NCBI GenBank assembly: GCA_035512595.1
Contig: DATKDU010000178.1
Location: 1 to 9,953 of the forward strand
Origin: DATKDU01 sp035512595
GTDB taxonomy: Bacteria; Planctomycetota; Planctomycetia; Pirellulales; Pirellulaceae
DNA length: 9,953 nucleotides
Direction: 5' to 3'
A program made the translations under genes and the position numbers. Shown one piece after another: positions 1-7,929 of this stretch (its first letter is position 1; each line of letters starts with the position of its first letter). The notes under the pieces were generated by a model, which saw only the letters and a list, made by a program, of their open reading frames with translations, had not been told where the DNA came from and searched no databases.

Positions 1-141
1 ACTCCGAGTGCGCCCGCCGCGGCAGGTCAGTTAACGCCGCGATCCAGCGGACGACTTCGCTGTTGGTCATCTGGCGGACCAGCGACGCGCAGCAAGTTTC
101 TACTGCGTGGGCAGCGTTTCTTTCAGCTCCGCACAGTGCGG
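1..141. repeat. Terminal direct repeat, left copy
   Basis: These 141 bases are identical to the last 141 bases of the window (9813-9953), by direct comparison. A perfect repeat at both ends means the sequence closes on itself as a circle of 9812 bp. A length of exactly 141 is a common largest k-mer size in short-read assemblers, so the overlap may be a graph artefact around a longer chromosomal repeat instead of proof of a circular molecule. Confidence 0.95.
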
Positions 142-293
142 TGCGGCTGGTGCCAAGCCTTGCTGGAGGCCATCGCCAAGCATCTTGTCGGCAATCGCCC
201 CGATCGCTTCGAGCCCCGCGTGAAAAGCGCCGCCCGAAAAAATACAAGCTCATGCGCGAGCCGCGTGAAAACTACAAAAGGCGTGCTGCATGA
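136..293 (+). pseudogene. IS4-family transposase, C-terminal remnant with a frameshift
   Basis: The translation contains ALLEAIAKHLVGNRPDRFEPRV in one frame (about 157-222), followed in another frame by KRRPKKYKLMREPRENYKRR (about 226-285) and a stop at 293. Joined, these match the conserved end of IS4-family transposases common in planctomycetes (HRVGxRPxRxEPR, then KRRPKxYxLLxxPR). The frame change falls in an A-run at 223-226, and one extra A would restore a single frame. The catalytic DDE core is absent and nothing recognisable precedes residue ALLEA, so this is a dead insertion-sequence end. I did not find a matching inverted repeat that would define the element. The family call rests on recalled motif similarity, not on an alignment. 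Confidence 0.65.
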
Positions 294-438
294 ACGACTT
301 ACAACAGTTCAAGTGCCATTCGTGCCGGTACTCATAAATCTAATAAATCGCGCGCTGTCCGCCCGCGGTCCCATCGTCCTGTTCTATAGGGACGGATTTA
401 AGTCAGGTCGAGCAAGGTCATTAACGGGGAGAAAACTC

Positions 439-639
439 ATGTCGGCAGCTCAATTGGCCTTTTCGGTTGCGTATCCAGATGTGTTGGGCGAATTGCCGGT
501 CTTCAGTGTGCAGTCGGCCGCCGCGGTCAGGAACCGTGCCGATTCGGCGGTCATCCGCTTGATTGACGACGAATTCGGTTTGCAGCTCGGCCCCAACGAC
601 CATCTGCTGTGGGCGAACTTGGGGGCGTGGGATCTCTAG
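439..639 (+). CDS. Small hypothetical protein, 66 aa
   Basis: The ATG at 439 is preceded by GGGGAG at 426-431, a plausible ribosome binding site. The protein starts MSAAQLAFSVAYPDVLGELP, has a charged middle (RNRADSAVIRLIDDEFGLQL) and ends in LLWANLGAWDL. It has no signal peptide, membrane segment or cysteine. The frame is also open upstream through the transposase remnant, but the binding site favours the start at 439. I do not recognise a family. It could be the truncated start of a longer protein or a chance frame next to insertion-sequence debris. Confidence 0.35.
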   Translation: MSAAQLAFSVAYPDVLGELPVFSVQSAAAVRNRADSAVIRLIDDEFGLQLGPNDHLLWANLGAWDL

Positions 640-704
640 AATCCGCTGCCAGCCGAGATAAAATCCTTGGCACGCCGAGAGAATTCTCGCAAACTGGTTG
701 AGCA

Positions 705-1322
705 GTGTTTCTGCAGGGGCAGGCGGTCATGTTGGCAACCATTCAGACAAAGGTCTCAGCCATCGAAGCGCAACCACGGTCATCGCTCGACCTGCAACGC
801 TTTCGCACTTATCTGCTGCTGCTAGCGCGGTCGCACGATCAGATGGGGGGCGAAGAGGCTTCGGACATTGTGCAAAAGACCATGCTGGCCGCGCATGCCC
901 AGCGGGCGGAGTTTCGCGGGCAATCGCCCGCGGAGTTGGCGGCCTGGCTCAAGCAGATTTTGCGGCGGGAAGTGATTGACGCCTATCGTCAGCGGCGGCG
1001 GCTCAAGCGGGATGTCCGCCGCGAAGTGCCGCTGGAGGCGGAAGTCGATGGTTCGTTCTCGCGAGCGCAGGTTTGGCTGGCGGCCGCTCAGACCAGCCCC
1101 AGCCAGCTAGTTTCGCGCGAAGAGGAGTTGGTCGCGATGGCGGATGCGCTGGCCCAATTGCCCGAAGCCCAGCGCGAGGCGGTGGTTCTGCATCACCTGC
1201 AAGGGGCCAGCCTGGCTGAAGTCGCTGCCCAGTTGCAGCGCACGGAAGCTGCCGTGGCGGGGCTGTTGCACCGGGGATTGAAACAACTGCGGCAAATCTT
1301 GGATCAGCCCAGTAGTCCGTGA
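705..1322 (+). CDS. ECF-type RNA polymerase sigma factor (sigma-70 family)
   Basis: Redirects RNA polymerase to a specific promoter set. At about residues 30-105 (numbered from the GTG at 705) lies sigma region 2: a helical stretch with LQRFRTYLLLLARSH, DIVQKTMLAAHAQRAEFRG, then AWLKQILRREVIDAYRQRRR, the typical planctomycete ECF core and -10 recognition helix. Residues about 140-200 form region 4, with LAQLPEAQREAVVLHHLQG and the helix-turn-helix SLAEVAAQLQRTEAAVAGLL. No separate anti-sigma gene follows. Instead the stop codon overlaps the start of a Ser/Thr kinase (GTGA), so the kinase probably controls or is controlled with this factor, as in known planctomycete ECF-kinase pairs. An ATG at 729, with a weak purine stretch upstream, is an equally good start and removes eight residues. 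Confidence 0.88.
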   Translation: MFLQGQAVMLATIQTKVSAIEAQPRSSLDLQRFRTYLLLLARSHDQMGGEEASDIVQKTMLAAHAQRAEFRGQSPAELAAWLKQILRREVIDAYRQRRRLKRDVRREVPLEAEVDGSFSRAQVWLAAAQTSPSQLVSREEELVAMADALAQLPEAQREAVVLHHLQGASLAEVAAQLQRTEAAVAGLLHRGLKQLRQILDQPSSP

Positions 1323-4300
1323 ATGCGAACCCTCATCGATTTGCCATGCCCGACGAGACTCAATCTTTGATGCCGCCAGACTCCTCGCCGGAGGAGCGGT
1401 TGGATCAACTCCTGGCAGAGTACCTGCGCCAGGTGGAGCAAGGGATCGCTGTCGATCAGCAGGCCTTGCTCGCGGCACATCCAGATCTGGCGGACGATCT
1501 GCGGGAATTCTTTGGCAACCAAATGCGGATGCAGCGGCTGGTCGGAGAGACGCCGCCACAAGGTTCTCGAAACGGAACGGCGCCAACTAGGCTGCGGTAC
1601 TTTGGCGACTACGAGATCCTGGATGAAATCGCCCACGGCGGCATGGGCGTTGTCTACAAAGCGCGGCAGACCTCGCTGAACCGGATCGTCGCGGTGAAGA
1701 TGATCCTGGCGGGACAATTGGCCAACGAGTCGGACGTCAAGCGCTTTCAGGCCGAAGCTGAAGCCGCCGCCAATCTGCACCACCCGGGAATTGTGGGGAT
1801 CTATGAAGTCGGCATGCAGGACGGTCAGCATTATTACTCGATGGAGTACATCGACGGAAAAAATCTCGCCCAGATCGTCCGTGAAAGGCCGCTCCCGATC
1901 GCCACGGCCGCCGAGTGCGTACGCGACATCGCAACCGTGCTGAAATATGCGCACGAGCAAAAGGTCTTGCATCGCGACCTCAAGCCGTCGAATATTCTGC
2001 TTGATGCACACGGCCGCGTGCGAATCACGGATTTCGGCCTGGCCAAGCGGGTGGAAGGAGAGAGCGATCTGACGATGACCGGGCAGATTCTGGGGACGCC
2101 GAGTTACATGTCCCCGGAGCAAGCCGCCGCGCAACACGCCATCATCGGCCCCTCGACCGATATTTATGCCCTCGGGGCGATCCTCTACGAGCTCATCACC
2201 GGCCGCCCGCCATTCCGCAGCGAGAATGTCGCGGAAACCCTCCGTCAGGTCCAGCACGACGAGCCCGTTCGCCCCCGCCTGCTCAACCCCAAGCTGCCGC
2301 GCGACCTGGAAACGATCTGCCTGAAGTGTTTGGAAAAGGAGCCTCGGCGGCGTTACGGCTCCGCGCAACTATTGGCCGAAGACCTGGGGCGCTTTCTGCG
2401 TGGCGAACCGATCCTGGCCCGTCCGATTAGTCGTCCAGCGCGGGCCTGGAGGTGGTGCAAACGGAATCCGGCCGCAGCGGGTTTCCTGTTCGCGAGTTCA
2501 GTCGCATTGCTGGCGCTGGTGGGAGTGGCGGTGGGACAGTACTACAACGCGCAACTGGAGACCGCCAACGCAAGCTTGACTACGGTCAACGCACAACTTG
2601 GAACCGCCAACAATAGTCTGGAAACGACAACCGCAAAACTGCAAACGACTCTACAAGCGGTGCAGACTGAAAAGGCTGAGGCTGATCGGCAGCGTTTACG
2701 TGCCGATGACCTGAATTACGCAGTCAGTATGGCACTCGCGGACCGCGCCCGCGTCGGCGGCAATTCGGCATTGGCGATAAACCTCTTGGAACGGTTTCGA
2801 CTGCCGAACGGCACGCGAGACCAACGCGGATTCGAGTGGCATTATTTGTGGCGCGCCTGTTATGGGCACATGCCGCTCCTGCGAGGACCATTTAGTGCGG
2901 GAACGCGTGTTGCGTTCAGCTCGGACGGACGCCACCTGGCTACGTCGAGCAAGGAAAATACGATTACGATCTGGGACTCGGCTTCCGGAAAGTTAGTCCA
3001 CACACTTCGAGAATTCCCGACGGCGGCCATTGCCTACAGTGCGGATGGAAAGGTCTTCGCCGCTGTCGGCACGGTGGGCTCGAAAAAGATGGTCAAGGTT
3101 TGGGATATAGCCACAAACCGGGAGACCTCGTCCAGCCTGGAGGCTTCCGCAAATGTTACTTGCATGGCCTGCAGTTCGGACGGCAAGAAAGTTGCCTTTG
3201 GGTCCAACCAAGCTATTTACGTGTCGGATATAGGAGCTACCGAACCATCGATCACCCTCGCGATTCCCGGTCGATCACTCGGCGGAATTGGTAGCGGAAC
3301 ATCCTGGAGTGCTATCCAGGATGTTGCATTTAGCCCCGACGGAAATGCGCTCGCCGTAGCGCATGAATCCAAGGTCGAGGTGTGGAATCTTGAGACCAAA
3401 ACCATCGCACTGACACACGAGGACGGTCACATGCCGGGTCCTAGGAGGCTGACATTCGGCCGGAACGGTGACCTGTTGGCCGTGCCAGCGTCTACCACGG
3501 TCAAGCTGGTGCAAGTGAAAACGGGCAAGGTGGTCTTCACAGCCAAAGCCACGGACACGATGTTTGCATCGACCGTTGCGTTCAGCCCGGATGGACTGTC
3601 ACTGTTAACGCCAACCAGGAATGGAATGATCAAGACCTGGGAAATCGATAATGGGAGGGAGTTGCTGACGATTCCGGGTTGGGCGCCCAATCCGTCAGCC
3701 CTGGCGTTTAGTCCCGATGGCTCGCAGCTTGCCGTTGCCCGTTCCAGTCCGGCTGAGGTGAAAGTAATCAGCCTCGTAGCCCCACGTGAAGCGGCGACCC
3801 TTCCGGCTGCTCGAGCCCATCACTCCCTGGCCTTCAGCTCCGATGGCAAATGGCTCGCTGCTCCAGGCCCTCAAGATACGGTTGAGGTTTGGGACGTGGC
3901 CGGGTGGCAAAAGGCGCTTTCCTTGAGCGGACAAAAGGGAAATGCGTTGGACGTGGCGTTCAGCCCCGACTGCCGTTGGCTGGCCGCCAGTACTCGTAGT
4001 GGAGCCACAGTCTGGCGCCTTAAAGACGGCCAGACGGTGTTTACTGTTCCCGCCAAGGGTTGGTTAGCGCGGGTGGGGTTCAGTCCCGATGGAAAGCTAC
4101 TCGCGACCGCGGGCTTTGACAAATTGGCCCAATTCTGGGAAGTGCCCTCGTGGAAGGAAGTACGGTCGCTGAAAGGATTGACAGGACATCCAAACGCCAC
4201 GGCTTTCAGTCCAGAAAGCCAGAGATTTGCGTGCGCGGGAAACGATGTGGGTGCGGGGGCTGCGGGAATCAACATCTGGAATGTGTCGACCGGTTTGAGT

Positions 4301-4690
4301 GAACTTCAATTGCTCGGACATGCTGACAGGGTTTATACAGTCGCATTTAGTCCGAACGGCCGGCTTCTTGCTTCCGCCAGCTTGGATCGAACGTTGAAAG
4401 TCTGGGACGCGGCCAACGGCAAGGTGGTCTGGACGCTGCACGGACACGCCTCAAGCGTCAACGCGGTCGCCTTCAGCCCTGATGGCCGCCGTCTGGCCTC
4501 TGGCAGTGACGACCGCACGATCAAAGTTTGGGATATCGCAACCGGACAGGAACTGCTGACCATAGCTGTTCAGTCTGGTCGGCCCGGACGGGTTTTCGCC
4601 GTCGCTTTTAGTCCCGATAACCGGCACATTGCGTCAACCGGGGATGATGGGTTGGTACGAATCTGGGACGGCACGCCGATCAAGGACTGA
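1319..4690 (+). CDS. Membrane Ser/Thr protein kinase with C-terminal WD40 repeats
   Basis: PknB/Hanks-type kinase. Residues about 27-73 are the planctomycete N-terminal helical segment (ERLDQLLAEYLRQVEQG, then AAHPDLADDLREFF). The kinase domain spans about 97-365: glycine loop HGGMGVV near 106-112, ATP lysine AVK127, catalytic loop HRDLKPSN 218-225 with D220, DFG 238-240, SPE 265-267 in place of APE. All catalytic residues are present. One transmembrane helix lies near 386-405, followed by a likely coiled coil (about 410-465, repeated TANxSL-like units) and 14 WD40-like repeats (about 528-1120) marked by VAFSPDG and VWD. The kinase is thus cytosolic and the WD40 domain is outside the inner membrane. 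The GTG start at 1319 overlaps the sigma-factor stop; the ATG at 1346 is an in-frame alternative. Neither has a clear ribosome binding site, which fits translational coupling. Confidence 0.93.
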   Translation: MNANPHRFAMPDETQSLMPPDSSPEERLDQLLAEYLRQVEQGIAVDQQALLAAHPDLADDLREFFGNQMRMQRLVGETPPQGSRNGTAPTRLRYFGDYEILDEIAHGGMGVVYKARQTSLNRIVAVKMILAGQLANESDVKRFQAEAEAAANLHHPGIVGIYEVGMQDGQHYYSMEYIDGKNLAQIVRERPLPIATAAECVRDIATVLKYAHEQKVLHRDLKPSNILLDAHGRVRITDFGLAKRVEGESDLTMTGQILGTPSYMSPEQAAAQHAIIGPSTDIYALGAILYELITGRPPFRSENVAETLRQVQHDEPVRPRLLNPKLPRDLETICLKCLEKEPRRRYGSAQLLAEDLGRFLRGEPILARPISRPARAWRWCKRNPAAAGFLFASSVALLALVGVAVGQYYNAQLETANASLTTVNAQLGTANNSLETTTAKLQTTLQAVQTEKAEADRQRLRADDLNYAVSMALADRARVGGNSALAINLLERFRLPNGTRDQRGFEWHYLWRACYGHMPLLRGPFSAGTRVAFSSDGRHLATSSKENTITIWDSASGKLVHTLREFPTAAIAYSADGKVFAAVGTVGSKKMVKVWDIATNRETSSSLEASANVTCMACSSDGKKVAFGSNQAIYVSDIGATEPSITLAIPGRSLGGIGSGTSWSAIQDVAFSPDGNALAVAHESKVEVWNLETKTIALTHEDGHMPGPRRLTFGRNGDLLAVPASTTVKLVQVKTGKVVFTAKATDTMFASTVAFSPDGLSLLTPTRNGMIKTWEIDNGRELLTIPGWAPNPSALAFSPDGSQLAVARSSPAEVKVISLVAPREAATLPAARAHHSLAFSSDGKWLAAPGPQDTVEVWDVAGWQKALSLSGQKGNALDVAFSPDCRWLAASTRSGATVWRLKDGQTVFTVPAKGWLARVGFSPDGKLLATAGFDKLAQFWEVPSWKEVRSLKGLTGHPNATAFSPESQRFACAGNDVGAGAAGINIWNVSTGLSELQLLGHADRVYTVAFSPNGRLLASASLDRTLKVWDAANGKVVWTLHGHASSVNAVAFSPDGRRLASGSDDRTIKVWDIATGQELLTIAVQSGRPGRVFAVAFSPDNRHIASTGDDGLVRIWDGTPIKD

Positions 4691-4818
4691 GTTCGAGGCG
4701 TTGGAGTGCAATTCGCAGAATTAATCTGCAGCGTCGCGCTCGCACGGCATCTGATTGGCGTCTGTTCTTCCAGGGGAAGCCTTCTGCTTCACATCATTTT
4801 TTTCCGGAGAGATCTATC

Positions 4819-5049
4819 GTGGCGCGCTTCATTCTTCGTCCATGGAGTCTATCGCTTGGGCCGACACTGTTGATAGCGGCTTTGACGAGCGGACCTGCCG
4901 GGACAAGTTTCGCCGAGGAACCAGCGGTCAAATCCGAGGTAGTTTCTAAGGGTCCAGCCGTCGGCGACGCGCTGTCGGAGTTTGAAGCGCTGGATGAGCA
5001 GGGAAACGCCTGGGAATCACGCTCGGCTTCCCGACTAGCGGTCCTGTAA
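4819..5049 (+). pseudogene. Truncated secreted redoxin (AhpC/TSA or thioredoxin-like) N-terminus
   Basis: A GTG start at 4819 follows GGAGAG at 4806-4811. Residues 1-32 form a signal peptide: basic start, hydrophobic LLIAALTSGPAG core and a likely cleavage after FA32. After a linker, GPAVGDALSEFEALDEQGNAW (about 45-65) matches the opening strand of redoxin-fold proteins, usually written VGxxAPxFxLxDxxGxxW. The frame stops at 5049 after 76 residues, before any CxxC or peroxidatic cysteine; family members are normally 150-200 residues. Similarity is lost near residue 66 (about 5015), and from there the reverse strand reads as other genes, so the gene appears cut by a rearrangement. It could still be translated as a short secreted peptide but would have no redox centre. 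Confidence 0.5.
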
Positions 5050-5077
5050 TGCTCTCGCCGATTGGCGAATTTGTCAT
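5018..5077 (-). pseudogene. Start of an unknown reverse-strand gene, cut off at the redoxin junction
   Basis: An ATG at 5077 (reverse) begins MTNSPIGESITGPLVGKPS and overlaps the stop of the 53-aa gene before it by four bases (ATGA), the usual layout of co-translated genes. After about 20 codons the translation becomes low-quality and runs antisense to the redoxin fragment, so the real gene probably continued beyond a junction near 5015-5030. I do not recognise the family. The boundary is approximate. Confidence 0.3.
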
Positions 5078-5235
5078 ACACCAGCGTCCTTGCGGCGCTT
5101 CTTTTTTTCGTCTTCCATCGCCGCGGCAAAGACTTCGGCGTGTGCTGCCAAAAGGGCCGCGTCGTCCAAGAGGTTGTCGAGCCGCAGCGTTTCGTTTTTG
5201 GTCCATTCGTCGATGTCAAAATCGAGGACTGGCAT
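5074..5235 (-). CDS. Small acidic/lysine-tailed hypothetical protein, 53 aa
   Basis: Reverse-strand ATG at 5235. The protein begins MPVLDFDIDEWTKNETLRL, continues LDNLLDDAALLAAHAEVFAA and ends in a charged EDEKKKRRK tail before GV and a stop. It looks like a real protein: balanced acidic and basic residues, an amphipathic Leu/Ala helix, and an ATGA overlap with the next reading frame downstream. A second start in another frame at 5281 (METQKMTRRDELL) lies just upstream and overlaps it; a one-base change or frameshift could join them. Tiny, tightly packed genes like this recall phage structural-gene clusters, but that is only an impression. Family unknown. Confidence 0.4.
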   Translation of the reverse strand: MPVLDFDIDEWTKNETLRLDNLLDDAALLAAHAEVFAAAMEDEKKKRRKDAGV

Positions 5236-5296
5236 CGCCGCGAAGTAGTTCGTCTCGTCGAGTCATCTTTTGCGTCTCCATTTTGGGGAAAGGGGT

Positions 5297-5508
5297 TTAC
5301 TTGCCGGCCGCATTCGCGGCAGCGGCCATTTGCGTCAAGAGCGCGGGGAACGTCGGGACGGCGCGGGAGCCGTGCTGGTAGAACGGGTCGAGGTTCGCCA
5401 CAAGGAACGGCAGCACGTTCGACCATTGGAAGCGGTACTCGCTGGCGTTGACGCCTATCTCACGCGAAAATCCGCAACCACCAATTAGAGCCTGACCAGC
5501 CACATACC
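5297..5508 (-). pseudogene. C-terminal part of an unknown reverse-strand protein
   Basis: This frame ends with TAA at 5299-5297, about 15 bases before the METQKM start at 5281. Its translation includes VNASEYRFQWSNVLPFLV, then NLDPFYQHGS and a tail PTFPALLTQMAAAANAAGK, which reads like natural protein with aromatic and proline residues well placed. The frame stays open upstream to 5587 but that part overlaps the DUF1501 remnant on the other strand and looks like low-quality arginine/glycine-rich sequence. The upstream limit is therefore a guess, placed near a possible GTG around 5508. No family recognised. It forms one group with the two small reverse frames that follow. Confidence 0.3.
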
Positions 5509-5567
5509 CCGCAACCCGTCCCCGGCCACGCCGCGAAACTGGTACGCGCGCAAACCGCCAACGACAG

Positions 5568-5858
5568 TTTGGCCGCACTCCGTTCAACGCGGCTGCGGAT
5601 GCGAAGGGGCGGGAGCATCACCACTGGGTCTTCTCGTCCTGGTTGGCGGGGGCGGGGGTGAAGCCTGGGATCACCTACGGCGAGTCCGATGAATACGGCA
5701 TCGATGTGGTCAATGATCAGGTCCATGTCCACGACTTCCACGCCACCATCCTCCACCTGATGGGATTGGACCACACGCGGTTGACTTATCGGAACTCGGG
5801 ACGCGATTACCGGCTGACCGATGTGCATGGGAATGTGGTGACTCCGATTCTGGCGTGA
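5568..5858 (+). pseudogene. DUF1501 (sulfatase-like) protein, C-terminal 96 residues only
   Basis: DUF1501 proteins are exported, alkaline-phosphatase-fold proteins abundant in planctomycetes and often encoded beside DUF1553/PSD1 cytochrome-type proteins. The fragment opens with FGRTPFN, the family's GEFGRTP motif, then KGREHHHWVFSSWLAGAGVK, ITYGESDEYG, HVHDFHATILHLMGLDHTRL and GRDYRLTDVHGNVV, and stops at 5858. These match the family's last hundred residues in order. Full-length members are about 400-480 residues, so roughly the first three quarters, including the Tat signal, are missing. Upstream of FGRTP the same frame has no DUF1501 similarity, which puts the break near 5560. There is no start codon with a ribosome binding site, so expression is unlikely. 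Confidence 0.75.
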
Positions 5859-6277
5859 GGCACGAGCTGAGAAGTTCAGTGGACATTCTCCCGTGCAGCG
5901 ACGCACAACCGAGTTCTCGGTCCCCAGCCGCAAAATCGCTTCGCCAGGAACGCTCCTAACGCACGATCGCCTGCCCGGACGTGTCTGGACACCCACCCGA
6001 AATGGTACTTTCGGGGGGAGCAAGCCAGATCGCAAGCAGCCGGAGGCGGGTACGCACCTTGGAAACGATCGGGGTGAGCAGTTGCGAGGCGAAATTGGCG
6101 ATTCCGCTGTTCGCAGGTGGCGCGTGATGTGCCGCCTAAAAGTCCGCCGTGAGTTCCGGCCGTTTAGTGCCCGGTGCCCGATGCGAGATCGGTGAATTGC
6201 AACTCCCGGATGACGATCGAGGACCGCCGACTCATGTCGATAGCGAAGTAACCAAAGCAATCCGGCAGGCTAACCGA
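5859..6277. other. Intergenic stretch without a supported gene
   Basis: This 419-base gap separates the plus-strand DUF1501 remnant from the end of the minus-strand operon. Open frames exist on both strands (for example 5893-6195, +), but their translations are rich in Arg, Pro and Gly with no recognisable motif and no binding site. The only structure I see is the hairpin at 5996-6015. Confidence 0.6.
5996..6015. terminator. Hairpin between convergent genes, possible weak terminator
   Basis: CCCGAAA and TTTCGGG form a perfect 7-bp stem around the 6-base loop TGGTAC. It lies between genes that converge. No T-run follows on either strand, so intrinsic termination is not well supported. Confidence 0.25.
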
Positions 6278-7929
6278 TCACCTGGCGGTGGGCTGGAAGA
6301 GCTTATACGTCTTGTAGCCACCACCGATGTTCGACGCCGCGAATCCGTTCTGCCGCAGAATTCTGGTCGCCAAGTAGCCTCGCTGCCCCACCTGACAATA
6401 GGCGGCGACCTTGCGGTCACGGGGCAGCTCGCCGAGCCGGAAACGCAGATCATCCACTGGAATGTTCACGGCTCCGCAAATGTGGCCGGAAGCAAACTCC
6501 TGCGGCGTGCGAACGTCTAACAGAAACGGTTGATCGACAGCCGGAGCCGACGACACCGCCTCGACATCGACCTGGGGATGTTCTCCACGCAACAACCCGC
6601 CGGCCACGAAGCCCGCCATGTTGATCGGGTCTTTGGCCGATCCGTACTGCGGTGCGTAGGCCAGTTCCATCTCCTCCAGGTCGAAGACCGTCATTCCCCC
6701 CTGGATCGCCACGGCCAGCACGTCGATCCGCTTGTCCACACCGGCCCCGCCCACGACCTGCGCACCCAGCAGCTTTCCCGTTTCAGGGTGAAAGAGAATC
6801 TTCAGCGTCATCGCTTCCGCACCGGGATAGTACCCGGCGTGATGCGTCGGATGAACGTAGACCTTGCGGAAGGGCCGATTGGCTCGACGCAGTGCTTTTT
6901 CAGAAGCGCCGGTCATCGCCGCCGTGCAGTCGAAGACGCCTACGATGGCGGTTCCCTGCGTTCCCCGATACCGGACGGCACGCCCGAAGATGTTGTCGGC
7001 GGCGATCCGGCCCTGACGATTGGCGGGTCCGGCCAGCGGCACTTGAGTCGGGTCGCCGGAAACAGCGTCCTTTACCTCGATGGCATCTCCGACCGCATAG
7101 ATGTTGGGGTCGCTGGTTTGCAGGTGGTCATTGACCCGGATGCCGCCACGAGGCCCGACTTCCAGTCCCGCTTCGGTCGCCAACTTGTTTTCCGGGCGCA
7201 CGCCCACTCCCAAGATGACCAGTTGCGCAGGCAACCGCTCGCCCAACTTCAGCCGAACAACAAGGCCATCGGGCGATTCCTCGAATCCATCGGCCGACTG
7301 ACCCAACAACACCGTCACGCCTCTTGTGAAAAGCGTTTCGATAATCGGCGTCGTCATCTCCTTGTCGAACGGCGGCAGCACTTGGTCCTGCAACTCGACC
7401 ACCGTGGTTGCGATGCCACGCTTGACGAAGTTCTCGACCAATTCGAGGCCGATGAAACCGGCTCCGACCACGACCGCCTGCTGAATGCCCTGATCGACTC
7501 GCTCCTTGATGCGATCCACGTCTTGCAGATTTCGCAAGGTGAAGATTCCCGGCAGGTCGATACCGGGGATGGGCGGTCGTAAGGCGCTGCTCCCGGTGCG
7601 AGGATGAGCTTGTCGTAGGTTTCCTCGTATTCCCGTCCCGATGCGAGGTCACGGACGCGAACGTTCTTGGCAGTGCGGTCGATGACCTCGACCGAAGATC
7701 GGGTTCGCACGTCGAGCTTGAAGCGGGATCGCAACCGCTCGGGCGTGGTGACAAGCAGTTTCTCACGCTCGGCAATCTCACCGCCGACGTAGTACGGCAG
7801 ACCGCAGTTGGCGAAGGACACATCCGGCCCACGCTCGAACAGAACGATGTGAGCGTCTTCCGAGAGACGACGGGCGCGAGCGGCTGCGGAAGCGCCACCA
7901 GCCACACCCCCGACGATGAGCAGTTTCAT
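6278..7929 (-). pseudogene. CoA-disulfide reductase-type flavoprotein with C-terminal rhodanese, one-base frameshift
   Basis: Pyridine nucleotide-disulfide oxidoreductase of the CDR-Rhd type, which reduces CoA disulfide, persulfide or polysulfide using NAD(P)H and FAD. The start (ATG 7929) gives an FAD loop (LLIVGGVAGGASAA) and the active-site SFANCGLPYY with C42. The second part has the NAD loop VVVGAGFIGLELVE, the FAD motif IYAVGDAIEV and the dimerisation region (HPTHHAGYYPGAEAMTLKI). The C-terminal rhodanese has LLDVRTPQEFASGHICGAVN and active-site AYCQVGQRG. The frame breaks near 7581-7582 after APGAAP: one missing base in a short T-run (coding strand) separates the halves, and restoring it gives exactly 551 codons. 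The start overlaps the upstream rhodanese stop by ATGA. Either a recent inactivation or a sequencing error; all other motifs are intact. Confidence 0.85.

Noticed and set aside
142..256. Protein-like reverse frame opposite the transposase remnant (AIGAIADKMLGDGLQQG)
   Set aside because: It is the antisense of a region with clear transposase similarity.
668..690. Sigma-54-like TTGGCACG before the sigma-factor gene
   Set aside because: The matching -12 TTGC element is not at the required spacing.
1304..2368. Long minus-strand frame of 354 codons
   Set aside because: Antisense to the kinase domain, whose motifs are unmistakable.
4715..4729. Hairpin GCAGA-ATTAA-TCTGC
   Set aside because: Short stem without a T-run; expected by chance.
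4776..4803. Possible terminator after the kinase (GAAGC/GCTTC stem, then a T-run)
   Set aside because: The stem is only five base pairs and the T-run starts six bases later; it also lies directly before the redoxin binding site.
6530..7582. Long plus-strand frame of 350 codons
   Set aside because: Runs antisense to the flavoprotein gene, is rich in His, Arg and Asp and has no motif; a GC-rich shadow.
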